DNA of 8,287 nt from Bacteroidota bacterium (GCA_023399675.1 JAEWOM010000035.1:1-8287), one strand, 5' to 3'; shown: positions 1-6,460, counted from the first letter of the stretch. Notes: generated by a model from the letters alone, not told the origin. Program-made: numbers and translations.

Positions 1-441
1 GTATTCCTTCAGCATCGGATGATATCCGAGATCTTCCATGTTCAGAATCGGTCGTAAATCGGGATGGCCGGAAAATCGGATTCCGAAAAAATCAAAAGCT
101 TCTCTTTCCATCCAGTTGGCTCCGGCATACAGATCGGTCAGCGTTTCGAATTCAGCATTTTCGCGTGTGCTGTATGCTTTGATTCGCATTCTGTAGTTAT
201 TCGGCATGTTGTGCAGAAAATAAATCATTCCCAATTCATTTTCCTTATCTTCAGGATGATGAATTCCGCACATCGAGGTGAGGAAATTTAATTCCAGAGA
301 AGAATCACGAAGATGGTGGATGATTTTTTTTACGTCCGCTTTTTTCACCACCACATTCAGTGTGTCATATTCTACACTGCTGCTGATCACACTTTCCGGA
401 AACTCACGGTTTATCGCTTCTAAAACAAATTCGTTTGTCAT
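1..441 (-). CDS. nuoC: NADH-quinone oxidoreductase subunit C (partial, C-terminus off the left edge)
   Basis: This is the 30 kDa subunit of the peripheral arm of respiratory complex I, which passes electrons from NADH to quinone. The frame is open from an ATG at 439-441 to base 1, giving 147 residues without a stop. Residues about 105-133 carry the family signature: YAGANWMEREAFDFFG, then IRFSGHPDLRPIL, matching the conserved RE-x-D-x-x-G-I-x-F-x-GHP-x-L pattern. Family members of the unfused type are about 160-170 residues, so probably only some 20 residues are missing. A fusion to NuoD, as in some bacteria, cannot be excluded because the end is outside the window. The start lies 9 bases after the nuoB stop, which fits the operon order nuoA-nuoB-nuoC. 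There is no Shine-Dalgarno motif before the ATG, as is usual in Bacteroidota. Identification is very secure. Confidence 0.96.
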   Translation of the reverse strand, partial: MTNEFVLEAINREFPESVISSSVEYDTLNVVVKKADVKKIIHHLRDSSLELNFLTSMCGIHHPEDKENELGMIYFLHNMPNNYRMRIKAYSTRENAEFETLTDLYAGANWMEREAFDFFGIRFSGHPDLRPILNMEDLGYHPMLKEY

Positions 442-450
442 GCTGTTTTC

Positions 451-1008
451 TTAACTGATACCATAACTTTCCAGCAGTGCGCGGTATTCCGGCATATCAC
501 GTCTGCGGATACTTTCGTTCTCTACCATGGTCTGAAGCTGCATTACGCCTTCGATGATCTGCTCAGGTCTTGGCGGACAGCCTGGAACGTACACATCAAC
601 AGGGATTACTTTGTCAATTCCCTGCAGTACTGAATACGTATCGAAAATTCCACCGCTGCATGCGCAGGCACCTACAGAAATAACCCAGCGCGGCTCAGCC
701 ATCTGCGTGTACACCTGTTGCAGTATCGGGGCAAGCTTTTTAGAAATTGTTCCGCAAACCATCAGCATATCTGCCTGTCTTGGAGAAAAAGAATTCCGCT
801 CCATACCGAATCGCGATGCGTCGTATGTAGGGTTGAGCACTGCCATAAATTCGATACCGCAGCACGAAGTAGCAAACGGAAGTGGCCAAAGCGAATATTT
901 GCGGGCCATACCGATTACTGAACTTAGTTTCGTAGCAAAAAAACCTTCTCCTTCATAACCTTCCGGTGCAGGAGCGTCCATTCTGACTACTGGTTTATTA
1001 CTTGACAT
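451..1008 (-). CDS. nuoB: NADH-quinone oxidoreductase subunit B
   Basis: NuoB is the complex I subunit (PSST/Nqo6) that holds the terminal 4Fe-4S cluster N2, which hands electrons to quinone. All four cluster ligands are visible: the tandem Cys49-Cys50 in SCCGIEFMA, Cys115 in GACACSGG, and Cys144 in VPGCPPRPE. The spacings of 66 and 95 residues from Cys49 equal those of Thermus Nqo6 (Cys45, Cys111, Cys140) as I recall them. The 185-residue length is normal for the family. The ATG at 1006-1008 gives a short N-terminal extension rich in Pro and Glu before the conserved core, typical of Bacteroidota. It follows nuoA by 38 bases and precedes nuoC by 9, so it should be co-transcribed with both from the promoter upstream of nuoA. 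No anomaly is seen. Confidence 0.98.
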   Translation of the reverse strand: MSSNKPVVRMDAPAPEGYEGEGFFATKLSSVIGMARKYSLWPLPFATSCCGIEFMAVLNPTYDASRFGMERNSFSPRQADMLMVCGTISKKLAPILQQVYTQMAEPRWVISVGACACSGGIFDTYSVLQGIDKVIPVDVYVPGCPPRPEQIIEGVMQLQTMVENESIRRRDMPEYRALLESYGIS

Positions 1009-1047
1009 AATTTTTTACAAAAAATATTATAAGAACAGATCTTGAGA

Positions 1048-1419
1048 TTAGCGGTCCCAGTCCAGTGCGCCACGTTTCCAGACATAGAAAAAAGCCATGA
1101 AGAAAACGGCGATAAATGTAAGCACCGCAAAAAACCCTTCCACACCGAATTCTCTGAAATTCACCGCGTAAGGGTAGAAGAACACAATCTCAATATCAAA
1201 AAGCACAAAGAGTACTGCCGTAAGAAAATATTTCACCGAAAACGGGCTTCTCGCGTTTCCGTCCACCGTGTATCCGCACTCAAAACTTTCGTTTTTCTTT
1301 ACGGATTCTTTCCTCTGCTTAGGCCCTAAAAAATGCGTTCCAAGGATGCTGAGCGCCACAAAGGCAATACTCACACCGAACTGCATTAAAATCGGGATAT
1401 AGTTTTCTGGCAAATTCAT
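1048..1419 (-). CDS. nuoA: NADH-quinone oxidoreductase subunit A
   Basis: NuoA (ND3/Nqo7) is a small membrane subunit of complex I that sits at the junction between the membrane arm and the quinone-reducing module. The 123-residue protein shows three membrane helices at about residues 9-31, 62-84 and 95-114. Between helices 1 and 2 is the conserved loop with the motif FECGY (Cys48). This loop is the one whose cysteine reports the active/deactive switch in mitochondrial ND3. Helix 2 contains the conserved acidic pair in LFDIEIVF (Asp75, Glu77). The ATG at 1417-1419 is the first gene start of the operon and lies about 22 bases after a good Bacteroidota -7 box. The C-terminal WKRGALDWDR is typical. 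It heads nuoA-nuoB-nuoC, reading off the left edge towards the remaining nuo genes. Confidence 0.98.
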   Translation of the reverse strand: MNLPENYIPILMQFGVSIAFVALSILGTHFLGPKQRKESVKKNESFECGYTVDGNARSPFSVKYFLTAVLFVLFDIEIVFFYPYAVNFREFGVEGFFAVLTFIAVFFMAFFYVWKRGALDWDR

Positions 1420-1441
1420 CTATGCATAATTTACTAATTCG

Positions 1442-1473
1442 CAAATTTAATGATTTAATGCTGAATGTCGAAA
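1442..1473 (-). promoter_or_regulatory. Putative Bacteroidota-type promoter of the nuo operon
   Basis: Read on the minus strand, TAAATTTG (1442-1449) is an exact match to the -7 consensus TAnnTTTG of the Bacteroidota primary sigma factor. Twenty bases upstream is TTTC (1470-1473), a one-base variant of the TTTG -33 element. A start site a few bases beyond the -7 box would give a leader of roughly 15 bases before the nuoA ATG. The position fits expression of nuoABC from its own promoter. The assignment rests only on motif and position. Confidence 0.55.
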
Positions 1474-1538
1474 TTTCCGTACAGAAATTATGTGCCTGTC
1501 GGGCATTACAGCCGATAAATTTTAATGATAGAGAAAAT

Positions 1539-1727
1539 CTATTTTTTCGAAGTTTTCTTTAATTTCTGCAGCGCAACATAGGCGAGATAACCCATGTACA
1601 GAAAAATAAAACTACCAAACAGGATGTTGATGATGGTATTCATCCGCTCGTCCTCTACAGCGAAGAACTGATTATAGGCGATAAATACTGCGATGATCGC
1701 GATGTATATGTACAGTTGTGTTTTCAT
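1539..1727 (-). CDS. Small two-helix membrane protein of unknown function
   Basis: This 62-residue protein does not belong to a family I recognise. It has two hydrophobic segments, at about residues 5-23 and 31-53. They are separated by a short acidic loop (AVEDER) and followed by a lysine-rich tail, LKKTSKK. By the positive-inside rule both ends should be cytoplasmic and the loop should face the periplasm. Its ATG (1725-1727) shares one base with the TGA stop of the preceding GreA-like gene (TGATG). Translation is therefore very likely coupled, and the two proteins are made from one message. The overlap is the main argument that this short frame is a real gene. No promoter is visible inside the upstream gene, and no terminator is convincing downstream before the nuoA promoter region. 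A functional link to the GreA-like partner is only an inference. Confidence 0.8.
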   Translation of the reverse strand: MKTQLYIYIAIIAVFIAYNQFFAVEDERMNTIINILFGSFIFLYMGYLAYVALQKLKKTSKK

Positions 1728-2176
1728 CAGAGAATTTCTTCAATTTTTTGGTGTATGTTGTTGAGGATGAACTCGTCGCCCGGCTTTTTACCTTCCATTA
1801 TTTTTGCCATCGGACTTTCTACAGAAATTGCATAAAAACGGTCGCCGTTGAAGAAGAGTTCTCCAAGACCTACTGAAATGTAAAACCGTGCTTTATTGGT
1901 GAGTACTACTGAGCCAAGCTGCACGCTGTCCGTTGGTCGGGCTAAAACTTTCATCATACCTTTTTTCATTTGCAGCAGGCTGTGTTTCTGCTTATCGAGA
2001 TGGTAAATTTCCTGCTGCATTTCCTCCCTGAACGAATCGTATTTTGGTGTTTTTTTTAAATCGCGGCTTGCATCGAGTGTAAACTCACGGTAGAAATCCA
2101 GAACTTTTAATTTTCCGTTAATCAGGTCGTTAATGTAGTTTCGCAACTCAGTTTTACAATACGTTTTCCTCTGCAT
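1727..2176 (-). CDS. GreA/GreB-like protein with an altered coiled-coil tip
   Basis: The 149-residue protein has the two-part plan of Gre transcript-cleavage factors. The N-terminal half is predominantly helical and rich in charged residues and glutamine (about 8-78), suggesting a coiled-coil hairpin. The C-terminal half (about 82-149) resembles the FKBP-like Gre domain: VQLGSVV, then SVESPMAKIMEGKKPGDEF, matching the family pattern S-x-x-SP-x-x-x-x-x-x-GK-x-x-GD. Gre factors enter the RNA polymerase secondary channel, and their acidic tip stimulates cleavage of backtracked RNA. Aligned by eye to the GreA tip GDLKENAEY, this protein reads RDLKKTPKY: Asp39 is kept, but Lys42 replaces the second acidic residue and Lys45 the third. 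Cleavage activity is therefore doubtful. It may be a polymerase-binding paralogue with another role. Related short Bacteroidota proteins are sometimes mislabelled. It is the first gene of a coupled pair with the downstream membrane protein. Confidence 0.75.
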   Translation of the reverse strand: MQRKTYCKTELRNYINDLINGKLKVLDFYREFTLDASRDLKKTPKYDSFREEMQQEIYHLDKQKHSLLQMKKGMMKVLARPTDSVQLGSVVLTNKARFYISVGLGELFFNGDRFYAISVESPMAKIMEGKKPGDEFILNNIHQKIEEIL

Positions 2177-2235
2177 CTCTGTTTTTCCGAAACAATATAA
2201 AAATATTTTTTTTAACTGATCTCAGAGGATTCAGC

Positions 2236-2253
2236 AAAAATACCGAGCCGGTA
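2236..2253 (-). terminator. Small intrinsic terminator after the nitroreductase gene
   Basis: On the minus strand TACCG-GCT-CGGTA forms a five-pair stem with a three-base loop, followed directly by five T. It begins 11 bases after the nitroreductase stop codon. The stem is short, so termination may be partial. It separates the nitroreductase from the GreA-like gene. Confidence 0.55.
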
Positions 2254-2264
2254 ATCCCGGACGT

Positions 2265-2777
2265 TTACTGCAGGCTTCCGATATAGAACAGGCCGAAACA
2301 TTTTTGATGTTCAGCAAGTTGAAGAAACGCTCCCAAATGATCCTTCATGGCAGGTGTACTCCAGTAGCATCCGACCTGATGAGCGGTACAGGTGAGATAC
2401 ATGTTTTGCACAGCCATGGCTGTTGCCGCAATTTCTTCCCATTCCGGAACTGCTCCCGAAAAATTTACACATACAGCAACAACGGTATCTGCTTTTGCAA
2501 TTTTCCCGGGGATATCGACAAATTTCTTTTCCAGAAATGTTCCCGGTTTTGCTGTGTCGCGATAGATCTCTGCAAGCGTTTTTCCGAGTTGCTCTTTTTC
2601 CTCTCCGCGAAAAGGAATGAACAGCCACGGCCTGGTTTTTTTGTGGTTAGGCGCATAATCTGCGGAACTAAGGATCTCACCCAGTATTTCCTGTTTTATT
2701 TCTCCATCGCCATAATCTTTTGGAAAAATACTTCTGCGGTTTTCAATAATGTTCTTTAATACTAAATGCTCCTGCAT
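2265..2777 (-). CDS. Nitroreductase family protein (YdjA-like), short C-terminus
   Basis: This is an FMN-dependent oxidoreductase of the nitroreductase superfamily, using NAD(P)H to reduce nitro, quinone or similar substrates; the physiological substrate cannot be read from sequence. Residues 14-18 (RRSIF) match the N-terminal phosphate-binding arginines of the family. APNHKKTRPWLF (42-53) matches the APDHK-x-x-x-PW motif of YdjA-type proteins. WEEIAATAMAVQNMYL (113-128) and GCYWSTPA (136-143) are the usual core and flavin-contact segments. The protein stops at IGSLQ (170 residues), whereas relatives are about 185-190 residues and continue with a basic tail. That tail appears to be missing here. 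Reading one base further on gives SKRPGLPARYFC before a stop, so a frameshift near the end is possible. It is flanked by same-strand genes but has its own downstream terminator, and is probably a single-gene unit. Confidence 0.88.
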   Translation of the reverse strand: MQEHLVLKNIIENRRSIFPKDYGDGEIKQEILGEILSSADYAPNHKKTRPWLFIPFRGEEKEQLGKTLAEIYRDTAKPGTFLEKKFVDIPGKIAKADTVVAVCVNFSGAVPEWEEIAATAMAVQNMYLTCTAHQVGCYWSTPAMKDHLGAFLQLAEHQKCFGLFYIGSLQ

Positions 2778-2861
2778 GAAAATTGAAATTTTGAGATATC
2801 CATCGCCGGATACCTTTTTTTGTTCCTGTTTTGGTTGCTAATTTACGGTGAAAATGATCTG

Positions 2862-3473
2862 TTAAGGTACTAAACGCCATTCTTTGCCATCACTGTCGTC
2901 AAAACCGATTACACCATTTTTATAATCATAGTAAAACCGAATGATTGAGAGACCGTTGGGATATGGCGTCGGATCCGGTGACTGAACTGTGAAAACGTCG
3001 GAGTATGTTACACCGTTTGCAGTAAAGGTCTGGGTCTGTTCGGTAAAATGAAAAACATGACCTGAAGCCTTCGATTTAATCATAGATACAGTTCCCTGCA
3101 GATAGTTGGAAACCTTTTTGGGAGCAGAATCAAATGCCTGATTATAATCATGAGGTCTCTGCAGAAAAGTATAGGTCAATGATCCGTGTGCAGGCGATGA
3201 AAGATAAATTTTCTTTTGTTGAAGATGCAGCGTTACATCTCCGAACATGGGTGCGTCGTTAACATTGTTTTCACTGACTAATGCATCAGTTATCGTAAAA
3301 ACTGTCTGTGCATTGTCCTGGTTCCTGTAAATCACTTCGGTGTTTTTCGTCAGATGGTTCAACAGTTTGTGCTGATCTGAACTGCTGAATTCATATGTTG
3401 CATGTCGGTCTTCATGAAGAGTAACACAGGAGAATACGAAAAGGAGGGCGAATAGTCCGGATAAAGTTTTCAT
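2862..3473 (-). CDS. Predicted lipoprotein of unknown function
   Basis: I do not recognise a known family. The first 16 residues form a lipoprotein signal: MKTL, a hydrophobic run, then the lipobox VFSC with Cys16 as the lipidation site. Phe at position -2 is uncommon but tolerated in Bacteroidota. The following VTLHEDRH has acidic residues close to the cysteine, so surface export is conceivable but not shown. The mature part (about 187 residues) is polar with alternating hydrophobic residues, suggesting a mostly beta fold, and ends in DDSDGKEWRLVP. I place the start at the ATG at 3471-3473 (203 residues). Extending two codons upstream would require a TTG start and spoils the usual MK beginning of the signal peptide. 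It lies 84 bases upstream of the nitroreductase gene on the same strand, with no evident co-transcription signal. Confidence 0.8.
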   Translation of the reverse strand: MKTLSGLFALLFVFSCVTLHEDRHATYEFSSSDQHKLLNHLTKNTEVIYRNQDNAQTVFTITDALVSENNVNDAPMFGDVTLHLQQKKIYLSSPAHGSLTYTFLQRPHDYNQAFDSAPKKVSNYLQGTVSMIKSKASGHVFHFTEQTQTFTANGVTYSDVFTVQSPDPTPYPNGLSIIRFYYDYKNGVIGFDDSDGKEWRLVP

Positions 3474-3520
3474 AGCCAAAAATTTAACTGTTCACAAAAA
3501 AAAACTTCCTGATTTTTCTG

Positions 3521-3555
3521 GTTATAACGCATTTTTTATTCTTTTATGCGATAAC
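3521..3555. repeat. Interrupted inverted repeat in intergenic DNA
   Basis: The arms GTTATAACGCAT and ATGCGATAAC face each other across an AT-rich spacer. CGCAT/ATGCG and the outer GTTA/TAAC pair, with a small internal bulge. It lies between the disrupted SRPBCC gene and the lipoprotein gene, downstream of the former and upstream of the latter. It could be a weak hairpin or a regulator site; there is no strong T-run to make it a good terminator. Confidence 0.35.
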
Positions 3556-3616
3556 TGTTTAAAAAATCAACCTGTAACTGAAATACCGATGACTGTTCAC
3601 TCTTGCATCAAAAAAG

Positions 3617-4139
3617 TTATTTTTCTGCCAGTGCTTTCAAAGATTCCAGACCTTCACCGTAGGATTTTCCCATCCAGTGATTCATCAGCGGTTTCATCAG
3701 GTTCATCGGTCTGTCCAGATCGGATTCCAGCGTCCAGGTCACTTTCGTTTCATGACCTTCAGGAGTTAATATAACCTCGGAGAAGGAGGTATCTTCGAAA
3801 GGTCTTTTAAATTCCATTTTGGTTTTCTGTTTCTGTAACGGCACGAGGTCAACAATTTCCTGGCAGCCTGCGCCTGCATCATCGTTCGTGCTGTCCCAGC
3901 AGTAACGGTCTCCGATTTGCCCCCTGAGTCCCGGAATAATCAATTTTCATTTTCGGATCCAGTTTGAGCCAAGGATTCCATTGGTTAATTCCTTGAGTAG
4001 AACTGATTAAAGGATAAATTTTATCCACGGGCGCCTTAATCGTGATCGATTTTTCAAAATGGTACTTTTCACTTATTGCGAAAGCAGCAATGATCAGTAC
4101 GGCGATTAGCGCAAGGAGAACATAAAGAACCTTTTTCAT
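3617..4139 (-). pseudogene. SRPBCC (START/Bet v1-like) protein with N-terminal membrane anchor, frameshifted
   Basis: Two overlapping frames together make one SRPBCC-fold protein, a family of hydrophobic-ligand-binding or cyclase-like proteins. The upstream frame (from the ATG at 4137-4139) gives MKKVLYVLLA, a hydrophobic anchor at about residues 4-23, and the start of the domain: FEKSITIKAPVDKIYPLI, then INQWNPW and KIDYSGTQG. The rest continues in another frame with QIGDRYCWDS through to KALAEK at 3617. The switch is at a run of five G on the minus strand (3920-3924). With four G the frames join into 173 residues, the normal length for this group. The second frame has no ATG of its own, only TTG at 3941-3943. 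Either the gene is recently inactivated or the sequence has a homopolymer error. Both halves remain well conserved in character, which favours an error or a very recent lesion. Confidence 0.85.
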
Positions 4140-4175
4140 TTGTTTAATTTATTCTGTTCACAGATTGATGTTTTG

Positions 4176-4183
4176 CAAAATTA
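4176..4183 (-). promoter_or_regulatory. Candidate -7 promoter box of the SRPBCC gene
   Basis: On the minus strand TAATTTTG is an exact match to the Bacteroidota -7 consensus TAnnTTTG. It would start transcription about 30 bases before the SRPBCC ATG. No clear TTTG is found at the expected -33 distance, so the call depends on the -7 box and its position only. Confidence 0.4.
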
Positions 4184-4231
4184 TCAATTTCGCTATCGCT
4201 CAGGAATATTTTTTGCTTGAATACTTTCGTG

Positions 4232-4317
4232 AAAAATGGAATTTTTGTTGACGCGATACTTTGCGTTTTGCATTCCTATCGATTGCAGCATAGTGCACCG
4301 GCAAGAATTCCATTTTT
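4232..4317. repeat. Long inverted repeat (16-base arms, 15 matching) upstream of the M3 peptidase gene
   Basis: The left arm AAAAATGGAATTTTTG (4232-4247) is matched by the reverse complement of 4302-4317, AAAAATGGAATTCTTG, with one mismatch. The arms enclose 54 bases. The element sits in the 221-base divergent intergenic region between the SRPBCC and M3 peptidase genes, ending 43 bases before the peptidase ATG. It could form a hairpin in DNA or RNA, be a paired operator, or be a remnant of a small mobile repeat. No T-run follows that would make it a standard terminator. Confidence 0.6.
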
Positions 4318-4360
4318 TGTAAATTTCCAAATTATAAAATCCAAATAAAATTTAATCTGA

Positions 4361-6394
4361 ATGCCAAATATTCTAACCCAAAAATTCGATACCCCTTTTC
4401 AAACACCACCTTTTGACAGCATAAAGAATGAAGATTTTCTGCCGGCATTTAAGCAGTTAATTAAAGATGCTGAATCAGAAATTGAGCAGATCAGCAATAA
4501 CCCGGACCAGCCAACTTTTGAAAACACCATTGAAGCAATGGCCTATTCCGGAGAAAAACTGGATGTGGTCTCAAGTATTTTTTTTAATCTGAATTCTGCC
4601 GAAACCAATGATGAAATTCAAAAAATCGCTCAGGAAGTTTCGCCGCTTTTAACAGAGTTTTCTTCTAAAATATCGCAAAATGAAAAACTGTTCATCCGTA
4701 TAAAGCAGATTTACGACGATAAAAAGCAATACGATCTGAATGATGAACAGGAGATGCTGCTGAATGAAACATATAAAGGATTTGTCCGCAGCGGTGCATT
4801 GCTGGATGAAGCAGGCAAAAAAGCACTTGAAAAAATCAATATGGATCTGTCTGTAAAGTCTTTACAGTTTGGCCAGAATGTCCTTGCATCGACTAATGCC
4901 TATTTCAAACACATCACTGATGAAGAAGAACTTGCCGGAATTCCCGATTCTGTAAAAACACAGTATGCAGCAGATGCGAAAGAGAAAAATTTGGAAGGTT
5001 TTATTATTACGCTGCAATATCCAAGTTATCTACCTGCAATGACTTATGCTGAAAACAGAGCATTACGGCGCGAACTTGCACTGACGAACGGCAGAAAATC
5101 GTTCGATGGCGGTGAACTCGATAATCAGGGTTTAATTAAAGAAATTGTTGCACTCCGACATGAAAAAGCACAGTTGCTGGGTTATGAGAATTTTGCAGAT
5201 TTTGTTTTGGAAGAAAGAATGGCGCAGTCGCCCAATAAGGTGCAGGATTTTCTGAATGAACTGCTGGAAAAAGCCACTCCGTTTGCAACAAAGGAGATTG
5301 AAGAACTGCGGGCACTTGCAAAAACTGACGGCATTGAGGAAATGCAGAGCTGGGATCACAGCTACTATGCAGAAAAACTGCGAAAGCAGAAATTTGATCT
5401 GAATGATGAAGAGTTGAAGCCTTATTTTCAGCTGGAGAAAGTTCAGGACGCTGTTTTCCGTCTGGCAAACCGTCTTTTCGGACTTACCTTCGTGGAAAGA
5501 ACCGTTATCCCGGTATATCATCAGGATGTGAAAACGTATGAAATTTTTGAGGAGAATGCCAACGGAAGCAAACCGGAGCAAAAGGCAATTCTGTACGTTG
5601 ATTATCATCCAAGAAAAGGCAAGAGGGCAGGAGCCTGGATGACGAGCTATAAAAGCCAGTTTAAAAAAGACGGCGAAAATTCGCGGCCACACATTTCCGT
5701 GGTTTGTAATTTTTCAAAACCAACCGCTGATACACCCAGCTTGCTTACATTTCAGGAAGTAACAACTTTGTTCCACGAATTTGGTCATGCACTGCACGGC
5801 GTTCTTGCAGATACGCAGTATCCCAATCTTTCCGGTACATCCGTAAAATGGGACTTCGTAGAACTTCCGTCCCAGTTTCTGGAAAATTTCTGCTACGAAC
5901 CGGAATTTCTGCAGTCTTTCGCAATTCATTACCGCACCGGAGAAGTTTTACCGGCTGAAAAAATCCAGAAAATTGCCGATTCGAAAAATTTTATGGAAGG
6001 ATACCAGACGTTACGCCAACTCGGTTTCGGAATGCTCGATATGGCATATCACACAAAATCTGACAAAGTTGCAGATGTGAAAACCTTCGAAACGGAAGAG
6101 ACGAAAGCCACCAATCTGTACCCAAGTAATCCCGATACGGCAATGAGTCCGAGTTTTTCGCATATTTTCCAGGGCGGTTATTCTGCGGGTTATTACTCAT
6201 ATAAATGGGCAGAAGTGCTCGATGCTGATGCTTTTCAGTATTTTAAGGAGAATGGAATTTTTAATTCGGAAATTGCTGCTAAATATAAGAAACTGCTTTC
6301 CGCAGGCGGAACCCAGGATCCGATGAAACTGTATAAAGAATTCCGGGGCAGCGAACCAAAGGTGGAAAATCTGCTGAAGCGGGCTTTCGGGTAA
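4361..6394 (+). CDS. M3 family zinc oligopeptidase (Dcp / oligopeptidase A type)
   Basis: This thimet-type metallopeptidase degrades short peptides in the cytoplasm and probably serves late steps of protein turnover and peptide nutrition. The active site is complete. Zinc ligands His472 and His476 lie in the motif FHEFGHALH with catalytic Glu473. The third ligand, Glu501, lies in WDFVELPSQF. The substrate-contact tyrosines Tyr607 and Tyr614 are in GGYSAGYYSYKW. These positions are almost identical to those of E. coli Dcp (470, 474, 499, 607, 614), and the 677-residue length matches Dcp (681) and oligopeptidase A (680). The stretch after the first motif looks somewhat closer to oligopeptidase A, so I do not choose between dcp and prlC. 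There is no signal peptide (MPNILTQKFDTPF). It is a single plus-strand gene, followed by a strong terminator shared with the convergent neighbour. Confidence 0.95.
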   Translation: MPNILTQKFDTPFQTPPFDSIKNEDFLPAFKQLIKDAESEIEQISNNPDQPTFENTIEAMAYSGEKLDVVSSIFFNLNSAETNDEIQKIAQEVSPLLTEFSSKISQNEKLFIRIKQIYDDKKQYDLNDEQEMLLNETYKGFVRSGALLDEAGKKALEKINMDLSVKSLQFGQNVLASTNAYFKHITDEEELAGIPDSVKTQYAADAKEKNLEGFIITLQYPSYLPAMTYAENRALRRELALTNGRKSFDGGELDNQGLIKEIVALRHEKAQLLGYENFADFVLEERMAQSPNKVQDFLNELLEKATPFATKEIEELRALAKTDGIEEMQSWDHSYYAEKLRKQKFDLNDEELKPYFQLEKVQDAVFRLANRLFGLTFVERTVIPVYHQDVKTYEIFEENANGSKPEQKAILYVDYHPRKGKRAGAWMTSYKSQFKKDGENSRPHISVVCNFSKPTADTPSLLTFQEVTTLFHEFGHALHGVLADTQYPNLSGTSVKWDFVELPSQFLENFCYEPEFLQSFAIHYRTGEVLPAEKIQKIADSKNFMEGYQTLRQLGFGMLDMAYHTKSDKVADVKTFETEETKATNLYPSNPDTAMSPSFSHIFQGGYSAGYYSYKWAEVLDADAFQYFKENGIFNSEIAAKYKKLLSAGGTQDPMKLYKEFRGSEPKVENLLKRAFG

Positions 6395-6414
6395 TACGCT
6401 AAGATTTATAAAAG

Positions 6415-6444
6415 AAAATCCCGACAGACTGTGTCGGGATTTTT
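6415..6444. terminator. Bidirectional intrinsic terminator between convergent genes
   Basis: AAAATCCCGACA (6415-6426) and TGTCGGGATTTT (6432-6443) form a perfect 12-pair stem with the five-base loop GACTG. On the plus strand it ends in five T; on the minus strand the A-rich left arm supplies the T-run. It lies 20 bases after the peptidase stop and 16 bases beyond the stop of the facing T9SS cargo gene, so it should end both transcripts. Confidence 0.92.
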
Positions 6445-6460
6445 ATTAATTCAATGATTG

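Noticed and set aside
554..958. 134-codon plus-strand frame opposite nuoB
   Set aside because: It lies entirely antisense to nuoB, whose cluster-binding motifs prove that frame. The translation shows no family features.
1042..1329. 95-codon plus-strand frame opposite nuoA
   Set aside because: Antisense shadow of nuoA, which has intact membrane helices and conserved motifs.
1493..1505. Hairpin TGCC-TGTCG-GGCA after the small membrane protein gene, considered as a terminator
   Set aside because: The stem has only four pairs and no T-run follows on the minus strand.
2304..2759. Long plus-strand frame opposite the nitroreductase gene
   Set aside because: The minus frame carries nitroreductase motifs; the plus translation is cysteine- and phenylalanine-rich nonsense typical of an antisense frame.
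2797..2821. Hairpin TATCC-ATCGCC-GGATA followed by seven T on the plus strand
   Set aside because: It has the form of a weak terminator, but it would act on plus-strand transcription, and no plus-strand gene lies upstream. It is more likely chance in the leader of the nitroreductase gene.
3474..3479. TTG start two codons upstream for the lipoprotein
   Set aside because: The ATG at 3471-3473 gives a normal MKTL signal peptide start, and no ribosome binding site favours the TTG.
5132..5692. 186-codon minus-strand frame inside the M3 peptidase gene
   Set aside because: Fully inside a well-supported metallopeptidase. The composition (Phe, Cys, Gln, Leu rich) is that of a reverse-complement artefact.
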